64,000 nt of DNA from Candidatus Omnitrophota bacterium (GTDB taxonomy: Bacteria > Hinthialibacterota > Hinthialibacteria > Hinthialibacterales > JAKPRU01). The notes beneath the pieces are model-generated. The model was not told the DNA's origin. It saw only the letters and a list, made by a program, of their open reading frames with translations, and did no database searches. Below, one piece after another: positions 51,303 through 60,946 of this stretch. The first letter of the stretch is position 1. Every line of letters begins with the position of its first letter. The position numbers and the translations under genes were made by a program. The stretch is taken from the NCBI GenBank assembly GCA_029570205.1, contig JAKQSI010000021.1:58872-122871 (forward strand). Direction: 5' to 3'.

Positions 51303-52763
51303 ATGCACATCTGCTTTCTCCTGGATCATATTCTGCTCCAACATCAGCCGTTGGGGGTCTGCTATATCGCTGCTTTGCTTAAAAAGCACGGCCACAAGGT
51401 TTCTGCGCTCAATGTGGACGCGGTTCCCGATCCCATTCAGGCTGTTCGCACAATATCTCCCGATATTGTGGCCTGTTCAACCTCCAGCAGCTCCGCTGCA
51501 CGATACCAGGAAATTAACCGCGTTTTGCGGGATGCCATCCCCGGACTGCTTTCTCTGTTCGGCGGTCCTCATCCGTCTTTTTTTCCTCGGATGATTGACG
51601 AGGACCCTTGTATTGATGCTATCTGCATCGGAGAAGGGGAATACGCAGTGCTTGAATTGTGCGACCGTCTGCAGAAACGTGAGGACATTTCAGATGTTCC
51701 CAGCCTGTACGTACGCACACCCGAAGGAATCCGCAAGAATCCCATTCGCCCGTTTCTCACGCCGGAACAGATGGACAATCTCCCGTTTCCCGACCGGGAG
51801 GTCGTGGACGGCATGGGGACATTCCACGGGCAGACCGCCTTTGTCATCACCGGTCGTGGATGCCCGTTTGACTGTTCGTATTGCTTCAACCATGTTTCAC
51901 GGAACTTGCAGCAGGGGAAATGGGTTCGCAGGCGCAGTGTGGAGAATGTCCTTGAGGAAATTCGATGGCTGAAAGAGCAGTATGGCGTGGTTTATGTGGC
52001 TTTTCAGGATGATACATTTATCTTGAACCGCAATTGGCTCCAGGAGTTCTGCCCGAAATATGCCCGGGAAATCGGCCTTCCGTTTATCTGCAATGTCCGA
52101 GCGGATTTAACCGATGAGGAACTCGTTGACCTTCTCGCGGAGGCCGGATGCATTCGAGTCGCCACGGGGATCGAAAACGGGGATGACAACATCCGGCGGA
52201 ATATCCTCGCTAAGAATGTCACCTCCGAGCAGTACAGACACGCCTGCGATCTTTTCAACTCTCGCAAAATCCGGGTTGTGGGCCAGAATATGATTGGTGT
52301 TCCGGGGGAGACTGTCGAAAGCGTACTCTCCACAATCGAGTTGAACATTCAGTGCCGATGCCACATTGCAATCTATTCATTCTTTGCTCCCTTTCCGGGT
52401 ACGAAGTTGGGAGAGATGGCGAAAGAATACGGATTCACGGGCGATATGCGGGAAATTCCACGAGAGTTCCAGGATGGCCTCGCCCCATCCATGCGTCTCG
52501 AACGCAAAGAACTGATTGAACTGATCGGCCATTGCGCCCATCTGTTCACCAGTTATCCTGCGTTGTTTTATCTTTCCAGGGCCTTATTGAGGGTTCTTCC
52601 CGGTGATACTCATCGCGCATCCTATCTTCGCCTAATGATACGCCTGAGCGATTGGATGATTCAGCGCAACGGTGGACGGCTCCCAACCCACTGGCATCAG
52701 CCGAAATTCATTGACGGGCTTATTCGTCGGACTCACCGCAACTGTTCCAAGCCCCCCGAATGA
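51303..52763 (+). CDS. B12-binding-domain radical SAM protein
   Basis: A 486-residue class B-type radical SAM enzyme. Residues 1-150 form a cobalamin-binding Rossmann domain (PLGVCYIAALLKKHGHKVSA; GGPHPSFFPRMIDEDPC). The radical SAM core starts near 185 with the 4Fe-4S motif GRGCPFDCSYCFNHV (CxxxCxxC), followed by FQDDTFILNRNWLQEF and ATGIENGDDNIRRNILAKNV. Such enzymes methylate or rearrange unactivated carbons in lipids, hopanoids, peptides and antibiotics. A second one lies at 57801. The canonical DXHXXG cobalamin motif is not evident, so the domain may bind B12 base-off in another way, or not at all. Confidence 0.86.
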   Translation: MHICFLLDHILLQHQPLGVCYIAALLKKHGHKVSALNVDAVPDPIQAVRTISPDIVACSTSSSSAARYQEINRVLRDAIPGLLSLFGGPHPSFFPRMIDEDPCIDAICIGEGEYAVLELCDRLQKREDISDVPSLYVRTPEGIRKNPIRPFLTPEQMDNLPFPDREVVDGMGTFHGQTAFVITGRGCPFDCSYCFNHVSRNLQQGKWVRRRSVENVLEEIRWLKEQYGVVYVAFQDDTFILNRNWLQEFCPKYAREIGLPFICNVRADLTDEELVDLLAEAGCIRVATGIENGDDNIRRNILAKNVTSEQYRHACDLFNSRKIRVVGQNMIGVPGETVESVLSTIELNIQCRCHIAIYSFFAPFPGTKLGEMAKEYGFTGDMREIPREFQDGLAPSMRLERKELIELIGHCAHLFTSYPALFYLSRALLRVLPGDTHRASYLRLMIRLSDWMIQRNGGRLPTHWHQPKFIDGLIRRTHRNCSKPPE

Positions 52764-52862
52764 CCTTCATGCCATCTCTCCCAAAGATTAATCGGTTCGC
52801 AGGCAATGAAAATGCTTACATGTATTTGAATAACCTGTTTAATTGCAGGCTGGTTTGCCCGT

Positions 52863-53462
52863 TCAGGATAGTGTCTGCTGAGCGGCTCCATAGAGGCCAT
52901 GAGCGTGGATGTATTCGAAGACCGACTGAGGAACCAGGTATCGGACACTTCTCCCGGTGCGAATGTACTCACGAATCATTGACGAGGAGATGTCCATCAT
53001 GGGCATGTCGATAATGGCGGGTGAATCGGGTTGGGAATTTCCGTTTCCCCGTCCTGCTGAGGCTACGGAATATCGACTGAGGATTTTCTCACCATGGAAC
53101 CAATTCCGGATCTGGCCTGCCCAGTCTCCCCCAACCAGGAGAACCAATTCCGTGTCTGGTCCAAGGTCCCGTTCGAGTGCTTCCAAGGTCTGGATCGTAT
53201 AGCAGGGGCCTTTAAAGTCAATTTCAAAGCGAGAAACCGTAAATCCTGGATTATCAGTGACTGCCAGTTGAACCATCCGATAACGGTGTTCCGCATGGGC
53301 CAAGTCTGCTTGAGATCGCTTATGAGGTGGTTCCCCCGCAGGTACAAAAATCACCTCTTTCAAATCCAATGTCTCCAATGCGGCCTGTGCCAGAGCTAAA
53401 TGCGCAATATGGATGGGATTGAACGTTCCCCCGAATACCCCGACCCGGTCTTTCTCAACCAT
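52863..53462 (-). CDS. nadD: Nicotinate-nucleotide adenylyltransferase NadD
   Basis: NadD joins ATP and nicotinate mononucleotide to form deamido-NAD. The 199 residues match family length. The nucleotidyltransferase motif is GVFGGTFNPIHIAHLALAQA (GGTF then HxxH), with FVPAGEPPHKRSQADLAHAE near 42 and the second motif DISSSMIREYIRTGRSVRYL (SSSxIR) near 165, then VFEYIHAHGLY at the end. It precedes no rsfS here; proA lies upstream on the same strand with a 95-base gap, so it may have its own promoter. Confidence 0.94.
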   Translation of the reverse strand: MVEKDRVGVFGGTFNPIHIAHLALAQAALETLDLKEVIFVPAGEPPHKRSQADLAHAEHRYRMVQLAVTDNPGFTVSRFEIDFKGPCYTIQTLEALERDLGPDTELVLLVGGDWAGQIRNWFHGEKILSRYSVASAGRGNGNSQPDSPAIIDMPMMDISSSMIREYIRTGRSVRYLVPQSVFEYIHAHGLYGAAQQTLS

Positions 53463-53557
53463 GGTAATCCTGATTTCCTGTCTGTGGAATACTTTCGCAG
53501 AGATTCCTCACATTCGTTCGGAAAATAACAATCTATGTCAATAGAAACTGACCTAAA

Positions 53558-54814
53558 TTATTCCCGAACTTGTCCGTCGCCGAACACGATGAACTTCTGC
53601 GTGGTCAAACCTTCCAGGCCGACCGGCCCGCGTGCGTGAAGTTTGTTAGTGGAAATGCCGATTTCCGCGCCAAGCCCGTACTCTCCCCCATCCGAGAAAC
53701 GAGTGGACGCGTTCACCATGACACTGGAGGAGTCAACCTCACGCAGGAATCGCATGGCACGGGTGTGGTTCTCGGTCACAATCGCCTCCGTGTGGCTTGA
53801 GGAATGCCGGGCGATGTGATCCATGGCCTCCTCGAAACTGGGCACAACCCGAATGGCGATGATCAGATCCAGGTATTCCTCGTCCCAATCCTGATCCGTG
53901 GCCGGTTTCGCCTCTGGGATCAATCGGCATGTTTTGGGGCATCCGCGAATTTCCACGCCCTTTTCGATCAGGGCTTTTCCCAAGCGAGGGAGAAACGATT
54001 CCGCTACAGATTCATGGATCAGAAAGGTCTCTGCGGCGTTGCAAACTCCAGGGCGCTGGACCTTTGCATTCATACAGATTCGCAGGGCCTTATCGAGATC
54101 GGCGTCCTCATCCACATAGACATGGCAGTTGCCGTCATAATGCTTCAAGACCGGCATTCTCGCCGTTTCGGAAACCAGCTTGACCAGCGGCTTTCCCCCG
54201 CGCGGAACAACCATGTCGATGCAGTCATCCATCGTAAGCAGCAGGCGAACGGCCTTCCTATCCGTTGTATTCACAAATCCGATTGCATCCGGCGGAACCT
54301 CCGTACCGGCGCAGGCTGCTCGAAGCGTTTCCGCCAGGGCGCGGTTGCTGTGAAAGGCTTCCGAACCGCCCCGTAGCACAACGGCATTGCCCGCCTTGAG
54401 ACACAGGGCCGCCGCGTCCACCGTCACATTCGGTCGCGACTCGTAAATCACTCCAATCACCCCGATCGGCACGCGCATCTTGCCCACGAAGATCCCGCTC
54501 GGACGGGGGACCACTCCGGAAATCTCTCCTACCGGGTCGGGAAGGGCAGCGATTTCACGCAAGGCCAAAGTTATTTCCCTGATTCGCTTATCCGTCAGCG
54601 CAAGACGGTCCAGCATGGCACTGGACAATCCCCTTGCCTTGCCCCCTTCAAGATCCCCCTCATTCGCCTTTTGAATCTCCGTTTTCATTCTCTCGATCCG
54701 TTCGGCGGACTGCATCAACCAGGCGTTTTTCGTCGCTGTCGAAAGGGAACCCATCACGCGCGAGGCTGTCTTCACCCGCTGTGCAAGTTCTTTCATGAGT
54801 ATTTCCGTATCCAT
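53558..54814 (-). CDS. proA: Gamma-glutamyl phosphate reductase ProA
   Basis: ProA reduces gamma-glutamyl phosphate to glutamate semialdehyde with NADPH, the second step of proline synthesis. It is an ALDH-fold enzyme of about 418 residues. Landmarks are VIGVIYESRPNVTVDAAALC near 105, LKAGNAVVLRGGSEAFHSN (nucleotide site), and the catalytic Cys in QRPGVCNAAETFLIHE near 255. The C-terminus has VNASTRFSDGGEYGLGAEIG and HARGPVGLEGLTTQKFIV, which are diagnostic. ATG 54814 is used; TTG 54829 and ATG 54796 are alternatives. No proB is adjacent. Confidence 0.95.
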   Translation of the reverse strand: MDTEILMKELAQRVKTASRVMGSLSTATKNAWLMQSAERIERMKTEIQKANEGDLEGGKARGLSSAMLDRLALTDKRIREITLALREIAALPDPVGEISGVVPRPSGIFVGKMRVPIGVIGVIYESRPNVTVDAAALCLKAGNAVVLRGGSEAFHSNRALAETLRAACAGTEVPPDAIGFVNTTDRKAVRLLLTMDDCIDMVVPRGGKPLVKLVSETARMPVLKHYDGNCHVYVDEDADLDKALRICMNAKVQRPGVCNAAETFLIHESVAESFLPRLGKALIEKGVEIRGCPKTCRLIPEAKPATDQDWDEEYLDLIIAIRVVPSFEEAMDHIARHSSSHTEAIVTENHTRAMRFLREVDSSSVMVNASTRFSDGGEYGLGAEIGISTNKLHARGPVGLEGLTTQKFIVFGDGQVRE

Positions 54815-54890
54815 ACCTCTCTGCTCCAATCCATTGGCAGCCTCTCACTGAGGGCTGTCCCTGTCCATTCTACGAGAACCGGCAGGAGAT

Positions 54891-54925
54891 TAAAAGAAAA
54901 ACCGGCAGGATTTGCCATCCCGCCG
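54891..54925 (-). terminator. Intrinsic terminator of rpmB transcript
   Basis: On the minus strand a nine-base stem (CGGCGGGAT with ATCCTGCCG, one mismatch, loop GGCAA) is followed by GTTTTTCTTTTAA. It lies about 30 bases after the rpmB stop and before proA. It is the clearest terminator in the window. Confidence 0.75.
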
Positions 54926-54955
54926 ATTCTCGATTCGATCATTTCTCGGCAACAA

Positions 54956-55159
54956 TCAGAAGGTAATTCCTTTTCCCTCTTTCTTGTTCATAGTGCGCAG
55001 GAAACGAGTCGATACCCACACCCGCTTCACTTTGCCGTTGATCTTGACCTTTTTCCGCTGGAGGTTCGGCTTAAAGCGACGCTTGGTTTTATTGTGAGCA
55101 TGACTGACATTGTTCCCTGTCATGGGGGCCAATCCGGTGAAAAAACACTTCTTTGCCAT
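54956..55159 (-). CDS. rpmB: Large-subunit ribosomal protein bL28
   Basis: A 67-residue ribosomal protein of the 50S subunit. It shows the family's opening MAKKCFFTG (first Cys of a C+/C- pair absent downstream, so a zinc-free form) and the signature [19 protein letters not shown] followed by [12 protein letters not shown]. Length is at the short end of the bL28 range. It sits alone with its own terminator, between a PhnP-like gene and proA. Confidence 0.95.
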   Translation of the reverse strand: MAKKCFFTGLAPMTGNNVSHAHNKTKRRFKPNLQRKKVKINGKVKRVWVSTRFLRTMNKKEGKGITF

Positions 55160-55216
55160 TTCGATATACTCCAGAAAATAATTCGATTCTTATCTTAGGA
55201 TGGACACATAACGCGC

Positions 55217-56041
55217 TCAAGGGTAGCTCGAGAAATCGATTGCAATTTCAAGCCCGTCGAACGCCAATTCCATCCCGTTCGGTAGTTTTCCATTTGCCTC
55301 GCTATGATCAACATCATGAGTAATGTGCGTAAAGAAGGTCCTTTCTGCACCCAGCTGTTGCGCAACCTGCACGGCTTCATCCAAGTTGAAATGGGTGGGG
55401 TGAGGACTATACCGGAGCGCGTCCAGAATCAGCGCTTTCAGACCCTTCAGCCGCTCCAAACTGCGATCCGGGATTGCGCTGCAATCGTTGATATATGCAA
55501 ACGAGCCGATTCGATAGCCGAATATCTCCAGTTTGCCGTGCCGGACCGGAATCGGCTCGATCGGAATCCCTTGGAAATCAAACGCCTCACTGACTTCGTG
55601 GAAAGCCACTTTCGGAACCCCTCCGCCGTTCTGAAAAGGGTTTGTGAAATAGGAATAGACCTTTTTGAGATGTCCAATAGTCCGGGCATGTCCGAAAGCC
55701 GGAATCTCCTGTTCCTGGATAAAATTAAAAATCCTCAGATCGTCGCAACCGAAAATATGATCCGCATGTTCGTGCGTATACAGCACGGCGTCGATCCTGC
55801 GGATATCATTTTCCAGGCATTGCTGCCGCAGATCCGGTCCCGTGTCGATCAGAATCTTGACACCCCGCACATCCACCAGCGCTGAGGATCGCAGCCTTCT
55901 ATTTCGCGGATTGCTCGAGCGGCAGACCTTGCAGTCGCACGCAATCACCGGAATACCGCTGGAGGTTCCACTGCCAAGGATGGTGATCGTCAAAGCGGTT
56001 GATTCTGAGTTCATCGGTAAGTCTGTCTTGAGGTCATTCAC
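55217..56041 (-). CDS. PhnP-like metallo-beta-lactamase-fold phosphodiesterase
   Basis: A 274-residue metallo-hydrolase close to the PhnP/cyclic phosphodiesterase group. The opening TILGSGTSSGIPVIACDCKV with CRSSNPRNRRLRSS is typical. The metal ligands lie in YTHEHADHIFGCDDLR near 90 (HxHxDH), VRHGKLEIFGYRIG near 172, DALRYSPHPTHFN near 215 and FFTHITHDVDHSE near 240. Without other phn genes its substrate is uncertain, and a housekeeping cyclic-phosphate hydrolase is possible. The GTG at 56041 overlaps the argS stop by four bases; an ATG at 56014 is an alternative. Confidence 0.85.
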   Translation of the reverse strand: MNDLKTDLPMNSESTALTITILGSGTSSGIPVIACDCKVCRSSNPRNRRLRSSALVDVRGVKILIDTGPDLRQQCLENDIRRIDAVLYTHEHADHIFGCDDLRIFNFIQEQEIPAFGHARTIGHLKKVYSYFTNPFQNGGGVPKVAFHEVSEAFDFQGIPIEPIPVRHGKLEIFGYRIGSFAYINDCSAIPDRSLERLKGLKALILDALRYSPHPTHFNLDEAVQVAQQLGAERTFFTHITHDVDHSEANGKLPNGMELAFDGLEIAIDFSSYP

Positions 56042-57699
56042 ATTTTTTCCGGTGCGGTGACTTTCAGAATGCCCAGCGCATTCTCCATCACTTGGCGCAC
56101 GGCCCGGACCAGCAAAAATCGGGGTTTAGAACCCCGCGGATCGCTCTCGTTGAGAACTCGCTGGGCCTGGTAGTAAGCGTGAAATGTCTTTGCCAAGTCC
56201 TCCAGGTAATTGGTCAGCAAATGCGGCTCCAGGCGGTCCGCAGCATCCAGGATAACGGCGGGATAGTGTGCCAGCTTGATGAGTAATTCCCGCTCCCTTG
56301 GGAATGCCAGGATCGACCAATCCAGATCCTCTCCGATCTCCGCCGAGATACCCTTTTCCACTGCTTTCGCAGCAATGCTGCATGCGCGCGCATGGACGTA
56401 TTGCAGGTAATAAACGGGATTGTCCATCGATCGGCTTTTCGCCAGTTCCCAGTCAAATGTCATCTGTGCGGTGTAACTGCGCTGAATGAAGAAATACCGT
56501 GTGACATCCGCCGAGACATCCTCGATCATCTCGCGCATGGTGATCAGTTCGCCCTCCCGTTTGGAGAACTTCATCAGTCGATCACCGGCCTTCAGGCTTA
56601 CCATCTGGGTTAAGAGGTAGTGCAGGCTGGAGGTTTCAAGTCCAAGCAATTCAAGGGCATATTTTACTCGCTCTGCTTGGCTGTGATGATCGTGACCCAT
56701 CACATTGACCAGCCGGTCGAATCCGCGCCGAAGTTTGAATCGATGATAGGCGATATCCGGCGTGACATAAGTCGGTTCGCCATCACTTTTGACCAACACA
56801 CGGTCTTTATCGTCACCCTTGAGAGTGCTTCTAAGCCAAACGGCGTTATCTTTTTCATAAGTAGCATGTTTCGCTGCCAGATCCAACAGGGTTGATTTTA
56901 CCTCTCCGCTGTCATAAAGGCTTTTCTCGCTGACAAAACTGTCAAAGGAAATCCGCAACGCGGCCAAATCCTCGGAGATCCGTTTCATCAGTCTCTCGGC
57001 GGCATATTCCGTAAACCACTCCCATCCCTCCTCCAAACGACTGTCTCCATGTTCCCGGCGAATCTCTTCGGCGATCTCAACAATGTACGTCCCCTTGTAA
57101 CCATCTTCAGGGAACGTGAAAGGCAGGCCGTATAGCTCGCGATAGCGTGCCTGGACCGAGAGACCCAAGTTTCTCATCTGCGCCCCGGCATCGTTGTAAT
57201 AATATTCCCGCTGCACTTCATAGCCGACAGCCGCCATGAGTTCCGCTACGGTGTCTCCTACAACCGCGCCGCGAATGTGTCCCACGTGTAAGGGGCCGGT
57301 AGGATTGGCGCTCACAAACTCCACCAGCGCTCTCTTGCCGGAATGAACAGTAGAACGCCCATATCCCCCCAGTTCGGTCAGAATCTCCTCCAGAATCTTT
57401 TTCAACACGAGATCGGACAGAAAAATGTTGAGGAATCCGGGACCTGCGATCTCTACATGATCGACCAGTTCCGAGGTTTCCAAAGCATCACGGAAAATCT
57501 GGGCAACTTCTTTCGGGGGGCGGCGGAGGCGTTTCGCTGTCATCATGGCCGCATTCGAGGAAAGGTCTCCACGGGCACTCTCTCTCGGAAGTGCAAAAGG
57601 GGGAAACGCTTCTATGGTAAATTCTTCACCGGTCGGTGAATTGCAGGTGTTTGCCAACAATCCAAGCAATGTTTTGCGAATCGAGAATATGGTGTACAT
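56038..57699 (-). CDS. argS: Arginyl-tRNA synthetase ArgS
   Basis: A class I synthetase of 553 residues. The N-terminal Add-1 domain (EAFPPFALPRESARGDLSSN) is followed by the HIGH motif in ANPTGPLHVGHIRGAVVGDT near 111-125 and EYYYNDAGAQMRNLGLSVQA. The KMSKS equivalent is KFSKREGELITMREM near 375, and the C-terminal DALR anticodon domain contains NPVYYLQYVHARACSI. An AAGGA site lies 8 bases before the ATG. It is divergent from the radical SAM gene at 57801 and leads to the PhnP-like gene. Confidence 0.96.
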   Translation of the reverse strand: MYTIFSIRKTLLGLLANTCNSPTGEEFTIEAFPPFALPRESARGDLSSNAAMMTAKRLRRPPKEVAQIFRDALETSELVDHVEIAGPGFLNIFLSDLVLKKILEEILTELGGYGRSTVHSGKRALVEFVSANPTGPLHVGHIRGAVVGDTVAELMAAVGYEVQREYYYNDAGAQMRNLGLSVQARYRELYGLPFTFPEDGYKGTYIVEIAEEIRREHGDSRLEEGWEWFTEYAAERLMKRISEDLAALRISFDSFVSEKSLYDSGEVKSTLLDLAAKHATYEKDNAVWLRSTLKGDDKDRVLVKSDGEPTYVTPDIAYHRFKLRRGFDRLVNVMGHDHHSQAERVKYALELLGLETSSLHYLLTQMVSLKAGDRLMKFSKREGELITMREMIEDVSADVTRYFFIQRSYTAQMTFDWELAKSRSMDNPVYYLQYVHARACSIAAKAVEKGISAEIGEDLDWSILAFPRERELLIKLAHYPAVILDAADRLEPHLLTNYLEDLAKTFHAYYQAQRVLNESDPRGSKPRFLLVRAVRQVMENALGILKVTAPEKM

Positions 57700-57800
57700 C
57701 CGGAATTCCTTTAGGGAGGATTCAAAACAGTAAGATCCTTCGGATCATATAAAGCTTTTATGTTACCATAGATGCAGAATTATTCTTGCCTTCTTGTGCA

Positions 57801-59273
57801 ATGACAGGAACTATGAATTCCAGACCGCGCTGCCTGTTCATCAATCCGCCCATGCGGAACGGGACGATTTATATGAAAGAGATTGGTCGTTGTGGGCGGA
57901 GAAGCATTGGGGGTGAGCTTTGGCCCCAGACCGGCCTGGCGTACCTGGCGGCTGTGGCACGTGAGCAGGGTTGTGCCGTAGAGTTGTTCGACGCGATGGC
58001 ACTCGGCTGGCGATGGGAGGAATCACTTGCGCAGGCATCACGTTTCGCTCCAAATCTCATCGTTATTCTCGTTACAACGCCAACATTCACAAACGATGCC
58101 GCCTACGCCCAAGCCATACGGAAAATTTTGCCTGAGGCACAAATCGCCTTGGTCGGAACACATGTAACCGCGCTTCCTAATGATTCACTTTTGGAATCAC
58201 AGGCCGATTTCGGCATCCTGGGCGAGGCGGAACCTGTGTTGGCGGAAATGCTGATGCGATGGCCCGATGCGCTGGAGCGTGTGAGCGGACTGGCCCGCCG
58301 GCAAGGGGGGAAGGTTATCCGCAATCAGGGACGACTGTTTGTGGAATCTCTCGATGACCTTCCCGATCCCGCGCGGGATCTTTTGCCGTTTCATCGGTAC
58401 AGCATGGCGTTCACCGAAGGACGCCCGTTTACAACGGTTATTCCCTGTCGTGGATGTCCCTATCCATGCACGTTCTGTCGGGCAGGCGATGTCTGGGGAA
58501 AGAAAGTCCGGGTCCGTTCCCCCAGGCGAGTTGTCCGCGAGCTGCTCGAAATTCAAAACCGGTTTGGGATTCGCGATGTTGCTTTTATGACAGACAGCCT
58601 TCTCACCAATAGGGAATGGTCGATGGACTTGTTTCGGGAGATGATCTCCGCTGAGGCCGATATCCACTGGATCGCAAATGCCCGAGCCGACCAAGTCAAT
58701 CCGGAACTCCTGGGACTGATGAAACAGGCCGGATGTCGCCTAATCTCTTTTGGAATTGAGTCTGGTAGCCAGGAAATCCTGGACTCCATGAAGAAACACC
58801 TGACGCTGGAGCAGTGCAGGGAAGGGGTCAGGATGGCCCGAAAGGCGGGGATTGTCACATTTGCTTATTTCATCCTGGGACTGCCGGGTGAAACGAAAGA
58901 TACCATTCGAGAGACCATCCAATTCGCCAGGATACTCCGAGCAGACTATTCGAATTTTCATATCGCCACACCATTTCCAGGAACAGAGTTTTATGAGCAG
59001 GCCAAGACGAACGGTTGGCTGATCAGTAACCGTTGGGAGGACTATGAGGAGGAAGGTTCGGCGGTAGTCTCGTATCCGGATCTTTCGGCGTCAGACTTGG
59101 TTGCGGCGCAAAAACGGGCCATGTTGGCCTTCTATTTGTCACCCAGATATCTGATCCGGGAGATATTGCGAATTCGGGGCTGGGGAGACTTGAAAGCCAA
59201 GTGCAAGGCAGGTTGGCGGATGATGAAGTTGATGGGGGATAAAGAATTAAGAATTAAAAAAAGGGGGGATTGA
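57801..59273 (+). CDS. B12-binding-domain radical SAM protein
   Basis: A second class B-type radical SAM protein, about 490 residues. An N-terminal cobalamin-binding-like domain (QTGLAYLAAVAREQGCAVEL; TPTFTNDAAYAQAIRKI) is followed by the core motif PCRGCPYPCTFCRAGDVWG near 220 (CxxxCxxC), then ISFGIESGSQEILDSMKKHL and AYFILGLPGETKDTIRETIQ near 320-380. The C-terminus is basic. The last residues (DKELRIKKRGD) are encoded by the AATTAAGAATTAAA gene-end repeat. The ATG at 57801 is preferred; an ATG at 57813 is possible. Hopanoid, lipid or peptide modification are typical roles; the substrate is unknown. Confidence 0.86.
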   Translation: MTGTMNSRPRCLFINPPMRNGTIYMKEIGRCGRRSIGGELWPQTGLAYLAAVAREQGCAVELFDAMALGWRWEESLAQASRFAPNLIVILVTTPTFTNDAAYAQAIRKILPEAQIALVGTHVTALPNDSLLESQADFGILGEAEPVLAEMLMRWPDALERVSGLARRQGGKVIRNQGRLFVESLDDLPDPARDLLPFHRYSMAFTEGRPFTTVIPCRGCPYPCTFCRAGDVWGKKVRVRSPRRVVRELLEIQNRFGIRDVAFMTDSLLTNREWSMDLFREMISAEADIHWIANARADQVNPELLGLMKQAGCRLISFGIESGSQEILDSMKKHLTLEQCREGVRMARKAGIVTFAYFILGLPGETKDTIRETIQFARILRADYSNFHIATPFPGTEFYEQAKTNGWLISNRWEDYEEEGSAVVSYPDLSASDLVAAQKRAMLAFYLSPRYLIREILRIRGWGDLKAKCKAGWRMMKLMGDKELRIKKRGD

Positions 59274-59322
59274 CCGTGGAAGAAACAAGCCAAAGAATCA
59301 ATCTCACCGTCGGGCATTCTTG

Positions 59323-60921
59323 TTATCGAGGTGGTGAGCTTGATGGCTGCCCTCCTGGACCAGGATTCACAGGAGGATTCGGCTCCGGTCGGGGAGGAGC
59401 GATCTGTTGGAGAAAATTGTCAAGGCGATCCGCATCGAAAATGGGATGCTCTTCTCCATAGGCCGACCTTAAATACCGCAGCCAACTGGAAAGTTGCTGA
59501 TGCGAAAGCGCCAGCCTTGCGCGACGGTTTTCTGAGGAGTCCTGTTTCCAGAGCTGATAAGCGCAATAGGCATCGGTGAGATCGCGCCACAAACGTGCGG
59601 CATCCTCCAACATCTCCAATTGTGCCGACAATCCGATATAGACCGGGATCTGAGCGGAGGCTCGCGCGCGCTCCAGGGCAGCGTGTGCCTCCAGGCATTT
59701 CGCAACCGCTTCGTCTTTTTCTACAACCATCGATTGCGCCACACTTGGGGTAATGGTCTTGAGCAAAACCTCATTCTTCTTCAAATTCGGAATCCACGCT
59801 GAAAGAGCGCCGCTTTCGAGGTCTTTGGACGCAGCCTTCAAATCGGGAATCCGACTCTCATTGTTGAGAAAGGGCAGCCTCTGAGTCAAAAAAGTCTTCT
59901 CGATGATTTCACCGGTTGATTCGAGGCAGAAACGAAGATTCTTGTGTTCTTTCTCGCCGAACGTCATTTGAAGATAGTCGGTCCATATTCGATCAATCGT
60001 GGTACTCGGATCTGCAAGCAACCTACAAAACGTGAACAGATTGACTTCATTCGGTGTACCCACACAATGCTCATGTCCGCAATCCACCCGCGCGACTGCA
60101 CCCGCCGCGCCTTTGCTCAAAGCATAGGAGATTTCCCTGCTGACTCTTTCAGGGCAGCAATAGGGGATCAGACATCTCCCGTAATGGGTGTTCCCCAAGT
60201 CCATTTCCACTAATTGACGTCGGTCTGCAAATCTCCCGATGATTGGATGGTCAGGCGCATCAGGATGGGACCGATAAGGCAGGGCAGGGATAATCACACC
60301 AACACTTTTGCTCGCACCTGAGATAGCCTGGATGATCTCATCCACCTCTGTCGGAGGGACTTCAGGAAATTGCACCCACATATCCCAATCCAGTTCGCGG
60401 CAAACCGTATCGAGTTCCGTGATCAGCTTGCTCAGTCGCGCCGCCCCGCTCATTGTGGATTGAATGCGAGCGGTATCGAAAATGGAGAGTTCCGCACTAT
60501 CCACGGAAAGAACCAGGCCATCGACTTCCGGCAGGACGTCGTGCAATGCCTTGTAACGCTCGTGAACTTTGCCCCAGAATCCGGGATCGTCCAATGAGAT
60601 CTTCTGTCCATTGGAGATATCTTGGAACTCCTGAATAGACAGATAAACGGCCATTTCTTTTTGTTGAGCGGAGAGCGTCACCTGCCGGATTCGGCGCGCT
60701 CTTTCAGGATCATGGACGACCGCGCTGACCGAGTTCACAATCTCACCGGACAGCTGTATCTGATTGACCCCGTTTTGATGAGCGATATCGACAACTTTCT
60801 GAAGATAGGAAAGATCATCATGCTCGAAACGCCAAGCCACGACTGTGGCGGCTTGCGAGGATGTTCCATGAATTGACAGGGTCAGCGCAAAGACAACTGA
60901 GAGAAACGCCCGATGGTTCAT
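59323..60921 (-). CDS. Secreted TIM-barrel glycoside-hydrolase-like protein
   Basis: A 532-residue secreted protein. The signal peptide is clear (FLSVVFALTLSIHGTSSQAA, cleaved near residue 25). The body has (beta/alpha)8-like elements: VAWRFEHDDLSYLQKVVDIA, GVNQIQLSGEI, EVDGLVLSVDSAELSIFDTA and DMWVQFPEVPPTEVDEIIQA, with GAAGAVARVDCGHEHCVG. The segment IDRIWTDYLQMTFGEKEHKN resembles the WxxxTFG region of GH67 alpha-glucuronidases. I cannot identify catalytic acids with confidence, so it may be a GH67-like enzyme or a non-catalytic relative. The last 25 residues are Pro-rich. It is convergent with the radical SAM gene. Confidence 0.6.
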   Translation of the reverse strand: MNHRAFLSVVFALTLSIHGTSSQAATVVAWRFEHDDLSYLQKVVDIAHQNGVNQIQLSGEIVNSVSAVVHDPERARRIRQVTLSAQQKEMAVYLSIQEFQDISNGQKISLDDPGFWGKVHERYKALHDVLPEVDGLVLSVDSAELSIFDTARIQSTMSGAARLSKLITELDTVCRELDWDMWVQFPEVPPTEVDEIIQAISGASKSVGVIIPALPYRSHPDAPDHPIIGRFADRRQLVEMDLGNTHYGRCLIPYCCPERVSREISYALSKGAAGAVARVDCGHEHCVGTPNEVNLFTFCRLLADPSTTIDRIWTDYLQMTFGEKEHKNLRFCLESTGEIIEKTFLTQRLPFLNNESRIPDLKAASKDLESGALSAWIPNLKKNEVLLKTITPSVAQSMVVEKDEAVAKCLEAHAALERARASAQIPVYIGLSAQLEMLEDAARLWRDLTDAYCAYQLWKQDSSENRRARLALSHQQLSSWLRYLRSAYGEEHPIFDADRLDNFLQQIAPPRPEPNPPVNPGPGGQPSSSPPR

Positions 60922-60946
60922 GTTGTTTTCTCAATTCCGGTTGCGA

